From assembly GCA_015680905.1 (NCBI GenBank), contig CM027378.1, positions 103,003,501 to 103,067,500 on the forward strand: DNA of 64,000 bases, read 5' to 3'. This document shows, one piece after another, positions 1 through 11,225 of this stretch. The stretch's first letter is position 1. Each line of letters begins with the position of its first letter. The position numbers and the translations under genes were made by a program. The notes below the pieces were generated by a model that saw only the letters and a program-made list of their open reading frames with translations, ran no database searches and was not told where the DNA came from. The DNA is from Coptis chinensis. Lineage: Eukaryota; Streptophyta; Magnoliopsida; Ranunculales; Ranunculaceae.

Positions 1-3000
1 TCATTCACAGAGCAAAGAAAGTAGGCTTTGCCCTGACTCACGACTATCATTGAATAGATTTAGTTGTTCAATTCGATTACTTAAACAAGTTCCATGAAAT
101 TAAACCATACCTTGCACTTGAACCATATCATCAAATATCGCTCTTGTGGATGTAAAGTTCAAACTTTTCAACATTATCCAAAGTCAACCTTATGCTTAGT
201 TTTAGGCTACCAAAGGGACATGTCGGGGATAGCAATCTTAGCATTTCATTTTTTTTTGGCATCCGGGGATGGCTCATATCTTTGTCAACGATAATGCCAT
301 TAATCGAACAAAACGTTGCATCTCTTTTTCTTTGCTAAGATCTCTGAACTTTGTTACCATGCCTAAGTATTTTTTTTTTTTTGTGCGGAAGTCTATTGCG
401 ACAAGCAACAATAAACACCATCATGAAACCCTGTTACCTAAACTAAAAGTCTAAAGTGTTTGGTTTCCCAAGCAAAGCCTGTGTGTAACAATATTATCTA
501 TTGACTAATTATTATCAACTAAAACGTTTCGGAGTGTTAAAACTATATAACTCATTCAGTCTCACTCTCCCATAATAAATAGAAAAAAAAAATGGTAGGA
601 AATTAAAGATGGGCAAGACTTTCGCAAGTTCTTTTGTAAATTGTAATTTCAGCATGAGGCCGAGTTGTATCAAGCAAGGATGCAAACCGACCGGTTTGTG
701 ATAATAATTAAAGCAGATAGGATAAATGCACGATACGATGACTTAATGAAGGTGTCTTTTCGAGATGCTCCTTTATCAGTCCCTACATCCGATTCATCTT
801 GGAAGACTTTAGCAAAGTCTTGGAACCTCAATAAATGGAGATAGCGGATCAAAGGTCTCATGGATAGTGTTCAAGAAAATAAATTTTGTCGATTCACTTT
901 GTATTTCTAATTCAAAAATTGATAATCAGATTTGTAGGTACAACCTAATCGCAAATAATAAAAGAAACTAAAAGCGTCAAACTGTCAAAGAGCGAAGCAC
1001 ATCATATTTATAAATGTTAAGATACATAAATTTCAACAATGGAAATGAACACCCGTAGTAAGGCAACACAAAGTCGCGAGGCCTACTAATTTCCTTGGCG
1101 GATGCCATGTAATAGAATCCGGCTTTCTCATAATCACCCTACAAGCATAAAACGGCATTGTTATTGACAACCGGGGAAAGAGGTAAAAGATCAAGACAAG
1201 GAAGAAGCTTGACACATTCACAAGCTTCCGAGAACAAAGTTTGATATTTTTCACCATGTCTTACTATTATTACTTCATTTACTTTTAGGGGGTTGGGGAA
1301 GGGTCAAAATGGACTTATCGTTCTAGTACCATTCGAGATATCCAAGAAGTTTACATATGACTACAATGGTTTATCAAAGGACACCGGTATTTCCTTTCTT
1401 GGGCCATCTCGATTTGGATATTTTGATAATAGTTTTACAAAAAAGACGTAATCACATCAATATGGTAACATTTATTTATATTTCGTATATATATAAAAGA
1501 CAAATTAGGATGGGATATCCTACAAAACATTGTAGGAAACAAAAAAAACACAAAAGAATGCCAAAAAAAGAAACACTACAAAACGAAATATTTACAAAAG
1601 AACGATTATGGTGGCTCCTAAACAACCTTTGTTACACGCTCTTTTCTTCTTTGGAGATGGAATCTCAACAAACTAATAAAGTCAAAACAAAACTACTAAA
1701 GCTTTCCTGCTGCATTGAAGTCGAAGTTTGCAAACAAGTAAAAACCGTGGTCGGGGAAGAGTGTGCACCCTAAGCAAAACGGGTCAAACTCTTCAACACC
1801 GGGAATCACGGTATGCATCATCATCGTGGTGGCCAAGTTTCAAAAGCCTCTAGGCGGCAAACTCTATCCTGAAACCCTGCTATTCCTCTCTCATCTAAGT
1901 CTCACACAATCTTACTTCAAGGGCTGCCTTACCTTCCAATAAGCCCACGATTTCAAAAAAAAGGTCAAAAAACCTCTTACGCAAAAATTCTACACCAACA
2001 TTGAGACCCACTTTAGCACCATGCATGTCCAAATCAAGGTCAAGAACCACAAATGAGGAATCAACAACCCAATTGGCATATAGAGTGTAAATTGCCTTAC
2101 GAAGGCCAAAAACTACACCACATCCAACCCTACCTAATGGCAGTTTACAATGAGATCCGGACCACGGATAGCCTCGAGAGATGCATGGTTTGTCAACCGA
2201 TGCTTCCTCAAATCCTAGTACATCGGTGACTAAAAGGGAAGTTTCAGCCTCAAAAGGCTCAGAGTCGGTCGAGCATACTCAATGATGGAGACAACTTAAG
2301 CCCCTGCGATGATTGGAACCAAGAAGGCAAGATAACCAATGCGGTATTCATCCAAAGAAGGAAATCATCTTCTCGGAGCAGCTCGGGCTTTGGAAGAACA
2401 CTCTCAAAAAGCTCTCTAGATATGGCACTAAGGCATATGGACATTGGACCGAAGAATCCCAAGCAACTTATTCTAAACCATCGGTGACAAATGTAGCGAG
2501 ATTCCTCCACCTACACTTTGAAATCAAGACCGAGAAGCGGGGGTGACTAGTGTTTCCGTCTCTCCTCTTGCCATGAGTAGCGATTACCGTGACGAGTTTA
2601 GTGTCATTAGCACTACCCCATTTTCGGATGATAGTGAACTGTTGATGATCTTGCCGGTGGAGAGAAGAGGTTGACCCTCACATTCAAGCGTGAACCAAAT
2701 GATTATTGGGTCTTAGATCATAAAGATCTAAACTGCTTTAGTGTATTTAATGGAGGAAGCCATCCTTAACTAAAGCATTACCGCTAGAGAAACGGAAATG
2801 AAGGACTAATGGAAGACGTACTTTTTAATCTTCCTGTTTATTTAACATGAAAGATATAGGTTATCTTTTTCTTAACCTTTGTACTTTTGGCAGAACCAAT
2901 TGAATTTAAGTAAAAAAAAAAGCAAATCCAGATCTGTTTACATTAAATAATATAAACAATGATTGAAGGACCATGTTAAAGCAATACAATGACCCTTTAT

Positions 3001-3334
3001 TAGCACTTTATTTGGTTCATTTGCTTGGTGTATCAAACCGAAATTCTTATCATACATACTAGACACTTACCTTCTAAAATCTTGTCTAACTCCCTCGATC
3101 CAGTCGTGATCTGAATGATTTCAAGTCTTTGTGCATGAATATTGCTAGCACTAGTAAAACCCAATGGAACCAACTTTGACACAGCTAACATTTGAGGCAA
3201 TGTGGATGTCAGATTTATATTCCCCACCCATAACAAACATATGAGCATCTTTGCTTGGGGCGGAAATGAAAACCTATTTTGCACCACCCGGATCACCAAG
3301 ACATCCAAAACAAAGACAATATAATTTTAAAAAG

Positions 3335-3379
<45 letters not shown>

Positions 3380-4330
3380 TCAACCACAAATGAAGATATG
3401 AAAGTTAAATTCTCAACTCCTTATCTTAAAGCCCTAGTAAAATGCCAATAATTTATAACCTTTAAGTTGGCATGTGCCTTGTCCTCACCGATAATTAGAC
3501 GGCAAAAGGTAAATCGAACAATAGTGATAATAGCAAAGTACAACAACAACTTCCTTGTTATGGTGTAGTGTACAATACAACAACTTCCCAAAAGGATAAT
3601 ATATATTTTCCTTTTTTGTATACGTAAAACCTCCATTGTTAGAAATCACACTTCCTTCCCCTAGTTGGGTTTCCAATCAACTTGAACTAAATAAAGCAAA
3701 AGAGAAGAGCATACCGCTAGTGGAATATCGTCCCTTCAAAGAAAATTCTTTAATGAAAATGGAGAACAAAAAGAGACATACGATAAATCGAGAATGATTG
3801 AAGGAACCCAGTGAAAAAAAGAAGAGAGAGTAGAGAACCTTAAATGGAGAGAGTACAACAATTAAAATTAGAAGACCCTAAATTAGCAAATAAAATCGAA
3901 AAAAATAGATATGAGATAGAAATCAACCTAGTCCCTCGACCCACTAGTGTGTGTGAGGAAAATATATGCTTGTCCTAGAGTAAGAGACGAAGGGGAAGGA
4001 AAGATTTGATAGAGGAGAGAAGAAAATTTCATTTTAGAGAAGAGAGAGATAAAGAGGTTTACATCTCTTTCGATATTTGATAATTGTTTTACATCTCCTC
4101 AAAAGGTTTAATGTGATCCGAACCGGACATCGAAAACCAAGTCTAATCCAACGGTTGAAAAACAATGGACACAACCGTGGCTAAAATGAGAAGTGAGACC
4201 CAAATACACAAACAATACCCCCGGCCACGAAAAATTTCCACGGCTATAGGCCGTTGGACACTTGCAACAGATAATAACCGTGGCTAAAGCTTGCTTGTAC
4301 CTGTGGCCAAAGCTCAATTTTCTTGTAGTG
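1..4330. mobile_element. CACTA (En/Spm) transposon, one end plus interior; other end outside the window
   Basis: The right boundary reads ...TTTTCTTGTAGTG at 4330; its reverse complement CACTACAAGAAAA is a classic plant CACTA terminus. Within the last 230 bases the motif ccgtggcta/ggccacg recurs in both orientations (about 4172, 4222, 4240, 4278, 4304), which is the subterminal repeat structure of this superfamily. The sequence just outside (cttaattagataatgac) matches an uninterrupted copy at 48501, so the insertion point can be read directly: the element landed inside an LTR, probably duplicating CTT. No convincing transposase is visible; reading frames in 1-4100 are short and unrecognised. 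The left end was not found, so the whole stretch is assigned to the element by inference, and other insertions could hide inside it. Confidence 0.65.
3337..3379. repeat. (TA)n microsatellite
   Basis: About 40 bases of uninterrupted alternating TA inside the CACTA interior. Simple-sequence repeat with no coding meaning; a 66-residue frame running across it is an artefact rich in alternating Ile-Tyr. Confidence 0.95.
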
Positions 4331-5981
4331 CTTAATTAGATAATGACAAACAAGGTTATACAATATCGACAATCTTTTATTACTACATCTGTCCATATTC
4401 TTAAACATGAGAAAAACTGGAAAAAGTCAACATTCCACAGTCAACGGTCAAAGTCAAAGTCAACACATCATAGTCAAAGTCAACACATCATGGTCGAAGT
4501 CAAACTGTCATTGTCAAAGTCAAACTGTCGTTTCTATGTTCAACAGGTTCAGGGTCATAGCCATGGTTCATGGCTAAGGTCAAGGTGCATGGCTCATGGG
4601 TTCATGACTAAGGAAACGGTTCGGACCCAACTAGCTAGCCCCAAACCTTAGAACCCAAAAGTCTAAAACCAGCTTATTTATTCCACCTGACCCAATTGGG
4701 GACATAAGGACTAGCCCACATAAATTAGAAACCGGCCCAAAACAAAACAAACTAAAATCGGGCCTAAAAACCAACTAAGGCCCAAGACAAAACTAATTAG
4801 TTTTAGCCCAAACAACTTAACCTAAACTGGGCCCAAACTAAACCAAATAAACCAGCCCATCTAATAAAACTAAAGGCTTTGGCCCAAAGCCCAAGCCTAG
4901 CCGGTCATCTTCTCCATCAGCCACCACCAGTTCGGCCACCGCTAGTTCCGATCGCCCACCCATTTCAACCAACCGATTTTGATCCCCATAACAACCCCTA
5001 CAACTTTAACAAAGTCAAAAACCTCAAATCCTTAAATCCAAACTTCACCAAACTAGATCTAAAAATATTACCGTCGCCATTAACGATCCTCTCCGAGCTT
5101 CAACAGCACCACCTCACTACACGACCCAATCACCAACATCCCATCCCAACAACCCATTCAAGTCCATCCAAACAACTACAGACGACATCCCTTTCTCCAA
5201 AATTAGATCTCAAATTCGCGCCGCCATTAAAGCTTCTTCAAGCTTCAATCATACCCCTTTCCAGCCCACAACCAACCAGCATTTCCATCATACCTCAACA
5301 ACCAACCATACCACAACAAAAAAGAAAGTTCAAACAAGCCACTATAATTTCGTTCAACTGTTCTGGGCGATGCCATTAGCGCCTGTTCAAAGCTTGAACA
5401 GATCTTCAACAGGTGATTCTAAATCCACATCAAAACAAAACAACATAATCTAAGGGCAGTACGATTCATGGGCTAGCGCCTCCATGAACGCCTGTTCATA
5501 GCTTCAACAGTTCAAATAAAAACTAAAAGATATCGACAGAACTAAATAACTATAAAAACTGGTCGGAAACACTTTCGACATAGAATAAGTAAATACTAAA
5601 GCATTTAAAAATCATAGTTTATGAAATTTGTAAAAATTCTAAAAGCGGACAAAATTATAGTTTTAGTAGTGGTGAGAGATAAACTCGACTCACCAGTATC
5701 AAAAGCTCAACTCGAATGAAACCCCTCATCGTCCAAAAAGGCCCAACGCCGAGCAAACAAGTTTCTATCTCGCCTCCATTTTTTATTATTTTTTATTCTC
5801 TAAAAACCCTATTCTCTAGAACAATGTGATTATATACTTGGGTTTGAAACCCAAGCCCAACACAGACTCGGGCCCAGAAACCAGGCCCACATATCCCAAA
5901 TCCAATCCAATCAAATATTAAATAAATAATTAAATTAGTTAATAAAATAAATAAATACGTATTTTAAATACGGGCGTTACA
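4331..5981 (+). mobile_element. 3' portion of a long Ty3/gypsy-type LTR (fossil), cut by the CACTA insertion
   Basis: This block is homologous over its whole length to the 3' 1.6 kb of the solo LTR at 46584-50106. Both start at cttaattagataatgacaaac, share the runs of 'gtcaaagtcaa', the 'ggcccaa' rich tract, the 'gatctaaa..ccgtcgccattaacga' tract, and both finish with tttaaatacggg-yrttaca. The LTR's 5' part should lie beyond the CACTA element, outside the window. It is a fossil fragment with no coding function; a proline-rich frame at 4879-5379 is chance coding of the LTR. Confidence 0.8.
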
Positions 5982-6689
5982 GTACCTTCCATACTACATG
6001 TTAACGGTAACCATGATAAGGAGTTCCTGTAGGATTGAACATGTTGCCATTTTGTTCTAAAGTTCATCACTAAGAATTTACTTTGTAGATGAATAATAAT
6101 TTTAATAATGGTTTAATTTAAGCATAACGACACACACATATCTCAATTAGTAGAAAATAAAAAATAATGAAATCTATCAAGTGTCCTAGAAAGTATTTAG
6201 ATGGACTTTTGTAATGAATCCAATACCATAAAGAGCTTCATACTACTCATGATAACTTTTTAGTTAGACTTCTTACCTGAGATCATTACAAAAATGTAAC
6301 TCATCGCCCATTAGATCACTTGAGATCGCGATCAAGCCCCTGAAACATCAAAAAATTAGTTAAGGAAAAAACATTATATTGCTCAGTCAATGTCATGGTG
6401 TGTCTTGCTAATTCAAGGACATAATGAAGATAGATTATCTATAAACTATCAACTCTATGCATTAAAAGAAATCGGATATCTATTTCTAACAAAAGTTCAA
6501 TTAAAGCTAATTGATGGTGATGATCTAACATTACTTATATACACCTGAAATTTAGTTTTAGCATCTGGTCTTTCTTTCAGGAGAACAAAATCAATCAATT
6601 ATTAGTTGTGCGTAGCTACCTGGAATTCAGATGTAGGAGCATATGGTTCTCATAATCCATGCTCTTGATCGAAATCTAGGAACAAAATA
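5982..6689. other. Unassigned intergenic sequence
   Basis: AT-rich DNA between the LTR fragment and the ADH-bearing repeat. No recognisable gene, RNA or element end was seen. The equivalent gap next to the second copy is only about 100 bases and is unrelated, so the two repeat/LTR neighbourhoods are not simply one large segmental duplication. Confidence 0.5.
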
Positions 6690-8490
6690 AGTGAATAAAA
6701 ACTAAGAAAAAATATCTAGTGTGTGCCTCACCAATATAACTAAATATAGCTTTAGGCATGTAGCTCTTTCCTGTAGTCATGTTCAACATATGCGAGCATA
6801 AAATTGTGCAATATAAACCCTTAGTTGTAATAGATTCTGAAACCCACCTATATCAAACTTCTTGCGGTCAATGTCAACACTAATGACACACCAACTACTT
6901 TTGCACCTTATGCAACCTATTGAATTACAACCAAACAAATAAATAAAGAATAAATAACAAAATAATAACTGTAGCCTATGTAGAATTAGAAGGTAATATG
7001 AAATAGTCTAAAATTGACTTACTGCGAGACCAATGGTATCAAGACCAAGCACAGCCACAATGGAACCTGCATTCATCCATTATATTCTTGTGCACTGAAG
7101 ATATAGATGCAGGTCCCAAACTAATAGGTCAAATAAAAACATATGAGAAATTGATATGGTCTTTTAATGCTATTTGTGCTACTTTAAACCTCTAATACTA
7201 ATTGCGATATTGAGGTGGATCTATTGACAGTACTCTATTGCTAACAGTGACAACATTGTGTTGCTCTCACCTTTGTTTGAATTCAGTTTTCACCTTGCAT
7301 CATATCATATCATTGAAAAATTTATTACTTGATTGAACTGCCTAGAACAACCTTTGGTGCCTTCTTCTTCGTTGTGATTGGGGGTTTCCTTTTTATGTTA
7401 AGAAGAAAAAGAAAAGTTACATTTTTTTATAGTTTTGATTTGAATAGATTTCAAAATGTTAAAAAATAAATAATAAAAGAAACTTACAAATCAATGGACT
7501 GCAAAATGTGTAAATATATTTCGTTGATGATATATATATCGATCAATTTGGTGTGCTACTGTAAAACATAAGATATAACTATCAAAACGTAAACCCACTG
7601 GGTGTCTCCCTTCAAGGCTTTAATCACAACTGTTGTTGTTGCTTCCTATTAATACCTCCTGGTTTTGTAAGGCATAGCCTACATATCAATCGAATTAATT
7701 CATGCAATTAGTTTATGATATACAAAAGTTGAAGGGATAAATATTGTCTCCTACTTTTCATAAAACTTACATATTAGAGTAAAAATTGTTCTTGGTATTT
7801 AGCAAACACTATAAAAGAGCAAATATATTTACCTGAAAAAATCCTCGCCAATAATTCCCTGGAGTTTAATGAGGTCGAAGAGAAAAGGAGTTTGACAAAA
7901 ATGACCATTTTGAGAATATAGATTATGGGATTAAGGACGACGATGGTTTCATCCATTATCCAAAACAAATCATACAAAAAGAAATCTTTAACCAAAAAAT
8001 ACGAAAAGTATAACTCAAAATTTAATATAGATCTCAATTTCTTGAAAGAATAGTGGAAAAATAAGATTGGGTGTTGATTGAGATAGAGAGAAGATAGTTG
8101 ATGAAGACTCGTTCGAGGTTTTGTAGAAGTTTAATTATGAAGAGTTTCAAAATATATGGAACTTGTCGAAGGTTATTTGGGTTTTTAGGTTTCATAGTTT
8201 AAAGTAGAATGATGTTTTTTGAATCAATTTTGCTGTTTTTATGATTTGTAGATATATCACGAATCCTTTTTTTTTAATGTGGCGTGTAATTGTTTTCTCA
8301 TAATTTTACGGATCTTGAAAACACATAACCAATCTCGAGCAAATCCAATGCTTGGTGTAATTTTTAGTAGGGACTGACTTGCAAATAATCAAAATATTGT
8401 CCTGATTTTTAATTAACTTTGGGTACCTACTTAAAAATTGTGCTGATGTGGCCTCCTGAAATCGCAGATGAGCATTTTCGCCCATTGTAT
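6690..8490. repeat. Dispersed 1.8-kb repeat, copy A, carrying ADH exon remnants
   Basis: From aaaactaagaaaaaatatctag to gcagatgagcattttcgccca this segment is closely similar, in the same orientation, to 50203-52785. Differences are small indels plus one 922-bp hAT insertion in the other copy. It contains two minus-strand exon-like remnants of an alcohol dehydrogenase (separate entry). Reading frames of 87 and 85 residues in its right half (minus strand 7774-8037 and 8306-8563) occur in both copies but resemble nothing I recognise. The class of carrier element is unclear; no terminal inverted repeats or Helitron ends were found at its edges. Confidence 0.7.
6847..7067 (-). pseudogene. Alcohol dehydrogenase (zinc-dependent) exon remnants, copy A
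   Basis: On the minus strand 7067-7022 encodes GSIVAVLGLDTIGLA, matching the nucleotide-binding loop of plant alcohol dehydrogenases (usual form GSTVAVFGLGAVGLA). It is followed by a GTAAGT donor, a short intron ending in an AG, and then 6917-6847, which encodes a 'GAKVVG' piece and, in another frame, VISVDIDRKKFDIG, matching the next ADH segment (IIGVDIDxKKFDIG). One in-frame stop and a frameshift separate the parts, so this is dead. Only these roughly 40 residues of the coenzyme-binding domain are seen; the zinc-binding catalytic domain is absent. Confidence 0.7.
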
Positions 8491-11216
8491 GCAAAAAATC
8501 CATTATTTGACATGATATCCGTTGATAATGAACGAAGTAGCCAACCAAAAAAAAAAAAAACAATGAACGAAGTAGCAGTAAGAGACATAGACATGTATGC
8601 TTACTAATAAGAAAAGGTTTTGTGTTAAATCATAAATACTTCATTTTAAGTTGATTTTGTCCTTAGCAATTGGAGGGTGTTTTCATTTAATTTATCTTGG
8701 ATGCGGTGAGGAAATTACAGCTTATGTTTTGGAACATAATGCACCACAATTGACAGAGATGGTAGTTTTACAGGAGGTTTTGGAACATATGATAGCTTCA
8801 CCCATGGAGGCAGATTTGACACCACAATTGGTGCCTTGACGAGAGGATATTGTTTTGGCACGTATGGTCACTATAAATATGAGGTGTCACAAGTACTGGA
8901 AGTGGTGGACATGGGGCTTCACCACTAATATTGATTTCTTCATGCACCTATTGTTTTCCCTTTGAGTGATGTTCTAAAATAATCGTTTTCTTTTCTTCAA
9001 TTCTGTTGCAATTATCAATTATTAGTTCTACTCGATTTTTTAATGTGTTTTATTTTAGAATAAACTTACATATGAACTGACGTTGTAGTAATTTGAGATT
9101 GTGGCTTATAACTTAGTTTTGGCTCTTCAGTGCTTTTTTGGTGATATTGAAGTTCATATGTAGGCAACGGGTTATATGGGAGCCGAAAACCTAAAAAGGT
9201 AAAATTTCAGTGTAATTCATTAGTTCCATATTTTTTTTATATGTTTAATGAATATATTGGGGTTTTAATCATGATTGATAGTATTTTATAAATGAGTCAA
9301 CAACGTTTTGTTTTCTATGATTCAAATTCTCTTTTTAGGGGTAGTTGCAAGATTCACAATTTTTAGTAAACATTATATATTATAATTATTAATATTTTTC
9401 TACTTTATTTATTTTTGTGGCATTGTAGTTGCTATGAATAGAAGTGAAAGGTGGATTGTGGATGGTGAACAAAGGATTGTACAATTATTATCCTGTATTG
9501 TTTGCATTAGTGTTACTATCACATCAAAAAGCAAACCAACGGAGATACAAATTAGGTACTTCCTCACCGCCTTTAAACAATTTAATGTGTTATAAGTTGG
9601 TATGCTTGTTTGATTTACCCTAGCATAGCAATTATCTTCTCCGACTCATGAAATGCGAGGAGTAGCAAGATCTAAAAACGGGAAAAAAGAAGGATGACAA
9701 AAAAAGAATATTATGAACAAAACTACAAAAGTAATTATCTCTGAAAATCAGGAGAGAAAAAAGGAAGATTACGAACAAAACTCTTACAAACAAAACTACA
9801 AAAATACTTCTCTCTGATATTCCTCTCTCTCAATCTTCACAGAAATCTTATCAAAAGCCTTCATTAAAATTCACTCCGTCTCCATTCTCAATTAGATAGT
9901 TGTTGCTCGGTTTAATGCGCTGAATCTTCTTCTTCGTAGCTTCAGATGTTAGGAATTGATTTAGATTGTATGTTCTAACAATAAATGTAATGAGTATATA
10001 TGACTTAAGATTGACATATACTTATCATTTCTGTTGAATATTGATAGGTTCCTGTTGTAGTTTCAATTCTTTGATTTCTTACTTAACGCACACGCACACG
10101 CACACGCCACATAACCACAAATTTTGTAATTTTGACGCCTTCTTTGAAGGTTGATGAACTGAGAGACAGTTGCACCTTCAGCCGACTCAACTACGACAAG
10201 CAAATATGAAGATGGAGATACTCCAGGTCAGTTCATCTTATCTATTTTATTTTGAGAAGTGCGATTTCCTAGCAATTGGAATCCTATAAATTGTCTCTTG
10301 GGAAATTGCTTGCTATTACAGACATCTTAAGGAAGACTGCAGTTCATAAATTCTTTGCTCGAGACTGGGTATCTCTTTCAGATGAATAAGAAGATTAAGT
10401 CCACTGTATTTGCTCATCAAGTAGGAAATTTGCAGGCACATCTCGAATTTGGAATTGTGGTCAGTTCTTTGCAACCTCAAGGATTCCCTTTCTTGAGGAG
10501 TTGAGAAAGAGGGTTGTGTATATGGACCTAACTATGGTAGGCCAATAGTCGGAAAGAATTAGCTTAGGTCAGTTTATCTAATATATTTTGTTCTTAATTA
10601 TAACCATTACTTTAAGTCCCAAGTAAACGAGTCTCTTTCATTATTAATAGTAATATTGTTATTGCCTGTAATATGCGTCTTTGCCCCAGGGACTCTGGCA
10701 AGTGCAGTGTTTGAATACGGTATTCAGATTATGGGGTTAAACATTAATCCCAAAGTTGGTCCTTCATCTGGGGAAAAGCAGCAAAGCCAAAGGGTAAATG
10801 TGTTCAATCCCTTAATTAGAATTCGTTTGACCTCATTCTGGGAGCTAGCGGCCCTCATCCAAGGCGCAATCTGATTTCAGCCAAGAGGCATTGTCAGTCT
10901 GGCCTGTTGTAATATAGCCAATCGACTGCCAACTTGGAGATGTGTACTCAATGTGGAAAAGGTTCTTATCAGAATATTTTGGGCTCAGCATGGAGAAGAT
11001 CAAGAGTGATGTGAGATTACTGAACAAAAACTCTATTTGAAAGAGAATAAGAAATTGAGGAAAACCCTCTTTCCCACATTATGGAAAGTTGGAAACTACC
11101 TCCCCACTCTGTAGCTTTTCTTATAGTCAAGGTAGGAGCTTGAAATTGACGTATGAAACAATGTTGGTTTTAAATGGTTGTAGGGTTCGATAAGTGAGCA
11201 TACTATGGTTTCAACT
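8491..11216. other. AT-rich intergenic DNA, no recognised gene
   Basis: Several short frames (for example 8651-8839 and 10656-10874, 62 and 72 residues) have exon-like neighbours with GT/AG signals but no recognisable family. A small (CACACG)n microsatellite sits near 10088-10110. The stretch 10150-11160 looks transcript-like, with moderate GC and a few plausible splice sites, and could be a decayed gene interrupted at 11217 by the LINE, but I cannot name it. Confidence 0.4.
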
Positions 11217-11225
11217 GTCAATCCT
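11217..11225 (+). repeat. LINE target-site duplication, left copy
   Basis: GTCAATCCT here is repeated at 14961-14969 immediately after the LINE poly(A) tail. The similarity may extend to 13 bases with one mismatch (GTCAATCCTyTTT). It marks the pre-insertion site. Confidence 0.75.

Noticed and set aside
1573-1590. CACTACAAAACG as a possible left end of the CACTA element
   Set aside because: Only the first few bases match the right end and no ccgtggc-type subterminal repeats follow.
1357-1773. 138-residue frame in the CACTA interior
   Set aside because: No similarity to TNP1/TNP2-type transposases that I can see; Lys/Ile-rich composition is as expected by chance.
4879-5379. 166-residue Pro/Ser/Gln-rich reading frame
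   Set aside because: It lies inside the LTR remnant. The homologous stretch in the other LTR copy (49190-49670) encodes unrelated frames, so it is not a gene.
7774-8037. 87-residue minus-strand frame conserved in both repeat copies (also 52200-52463)
   Set aside because: The conservation follows from the recent duplication of the repeat. The sequence is hydrophobic, without a recognised domain and without exon signals that make sense.
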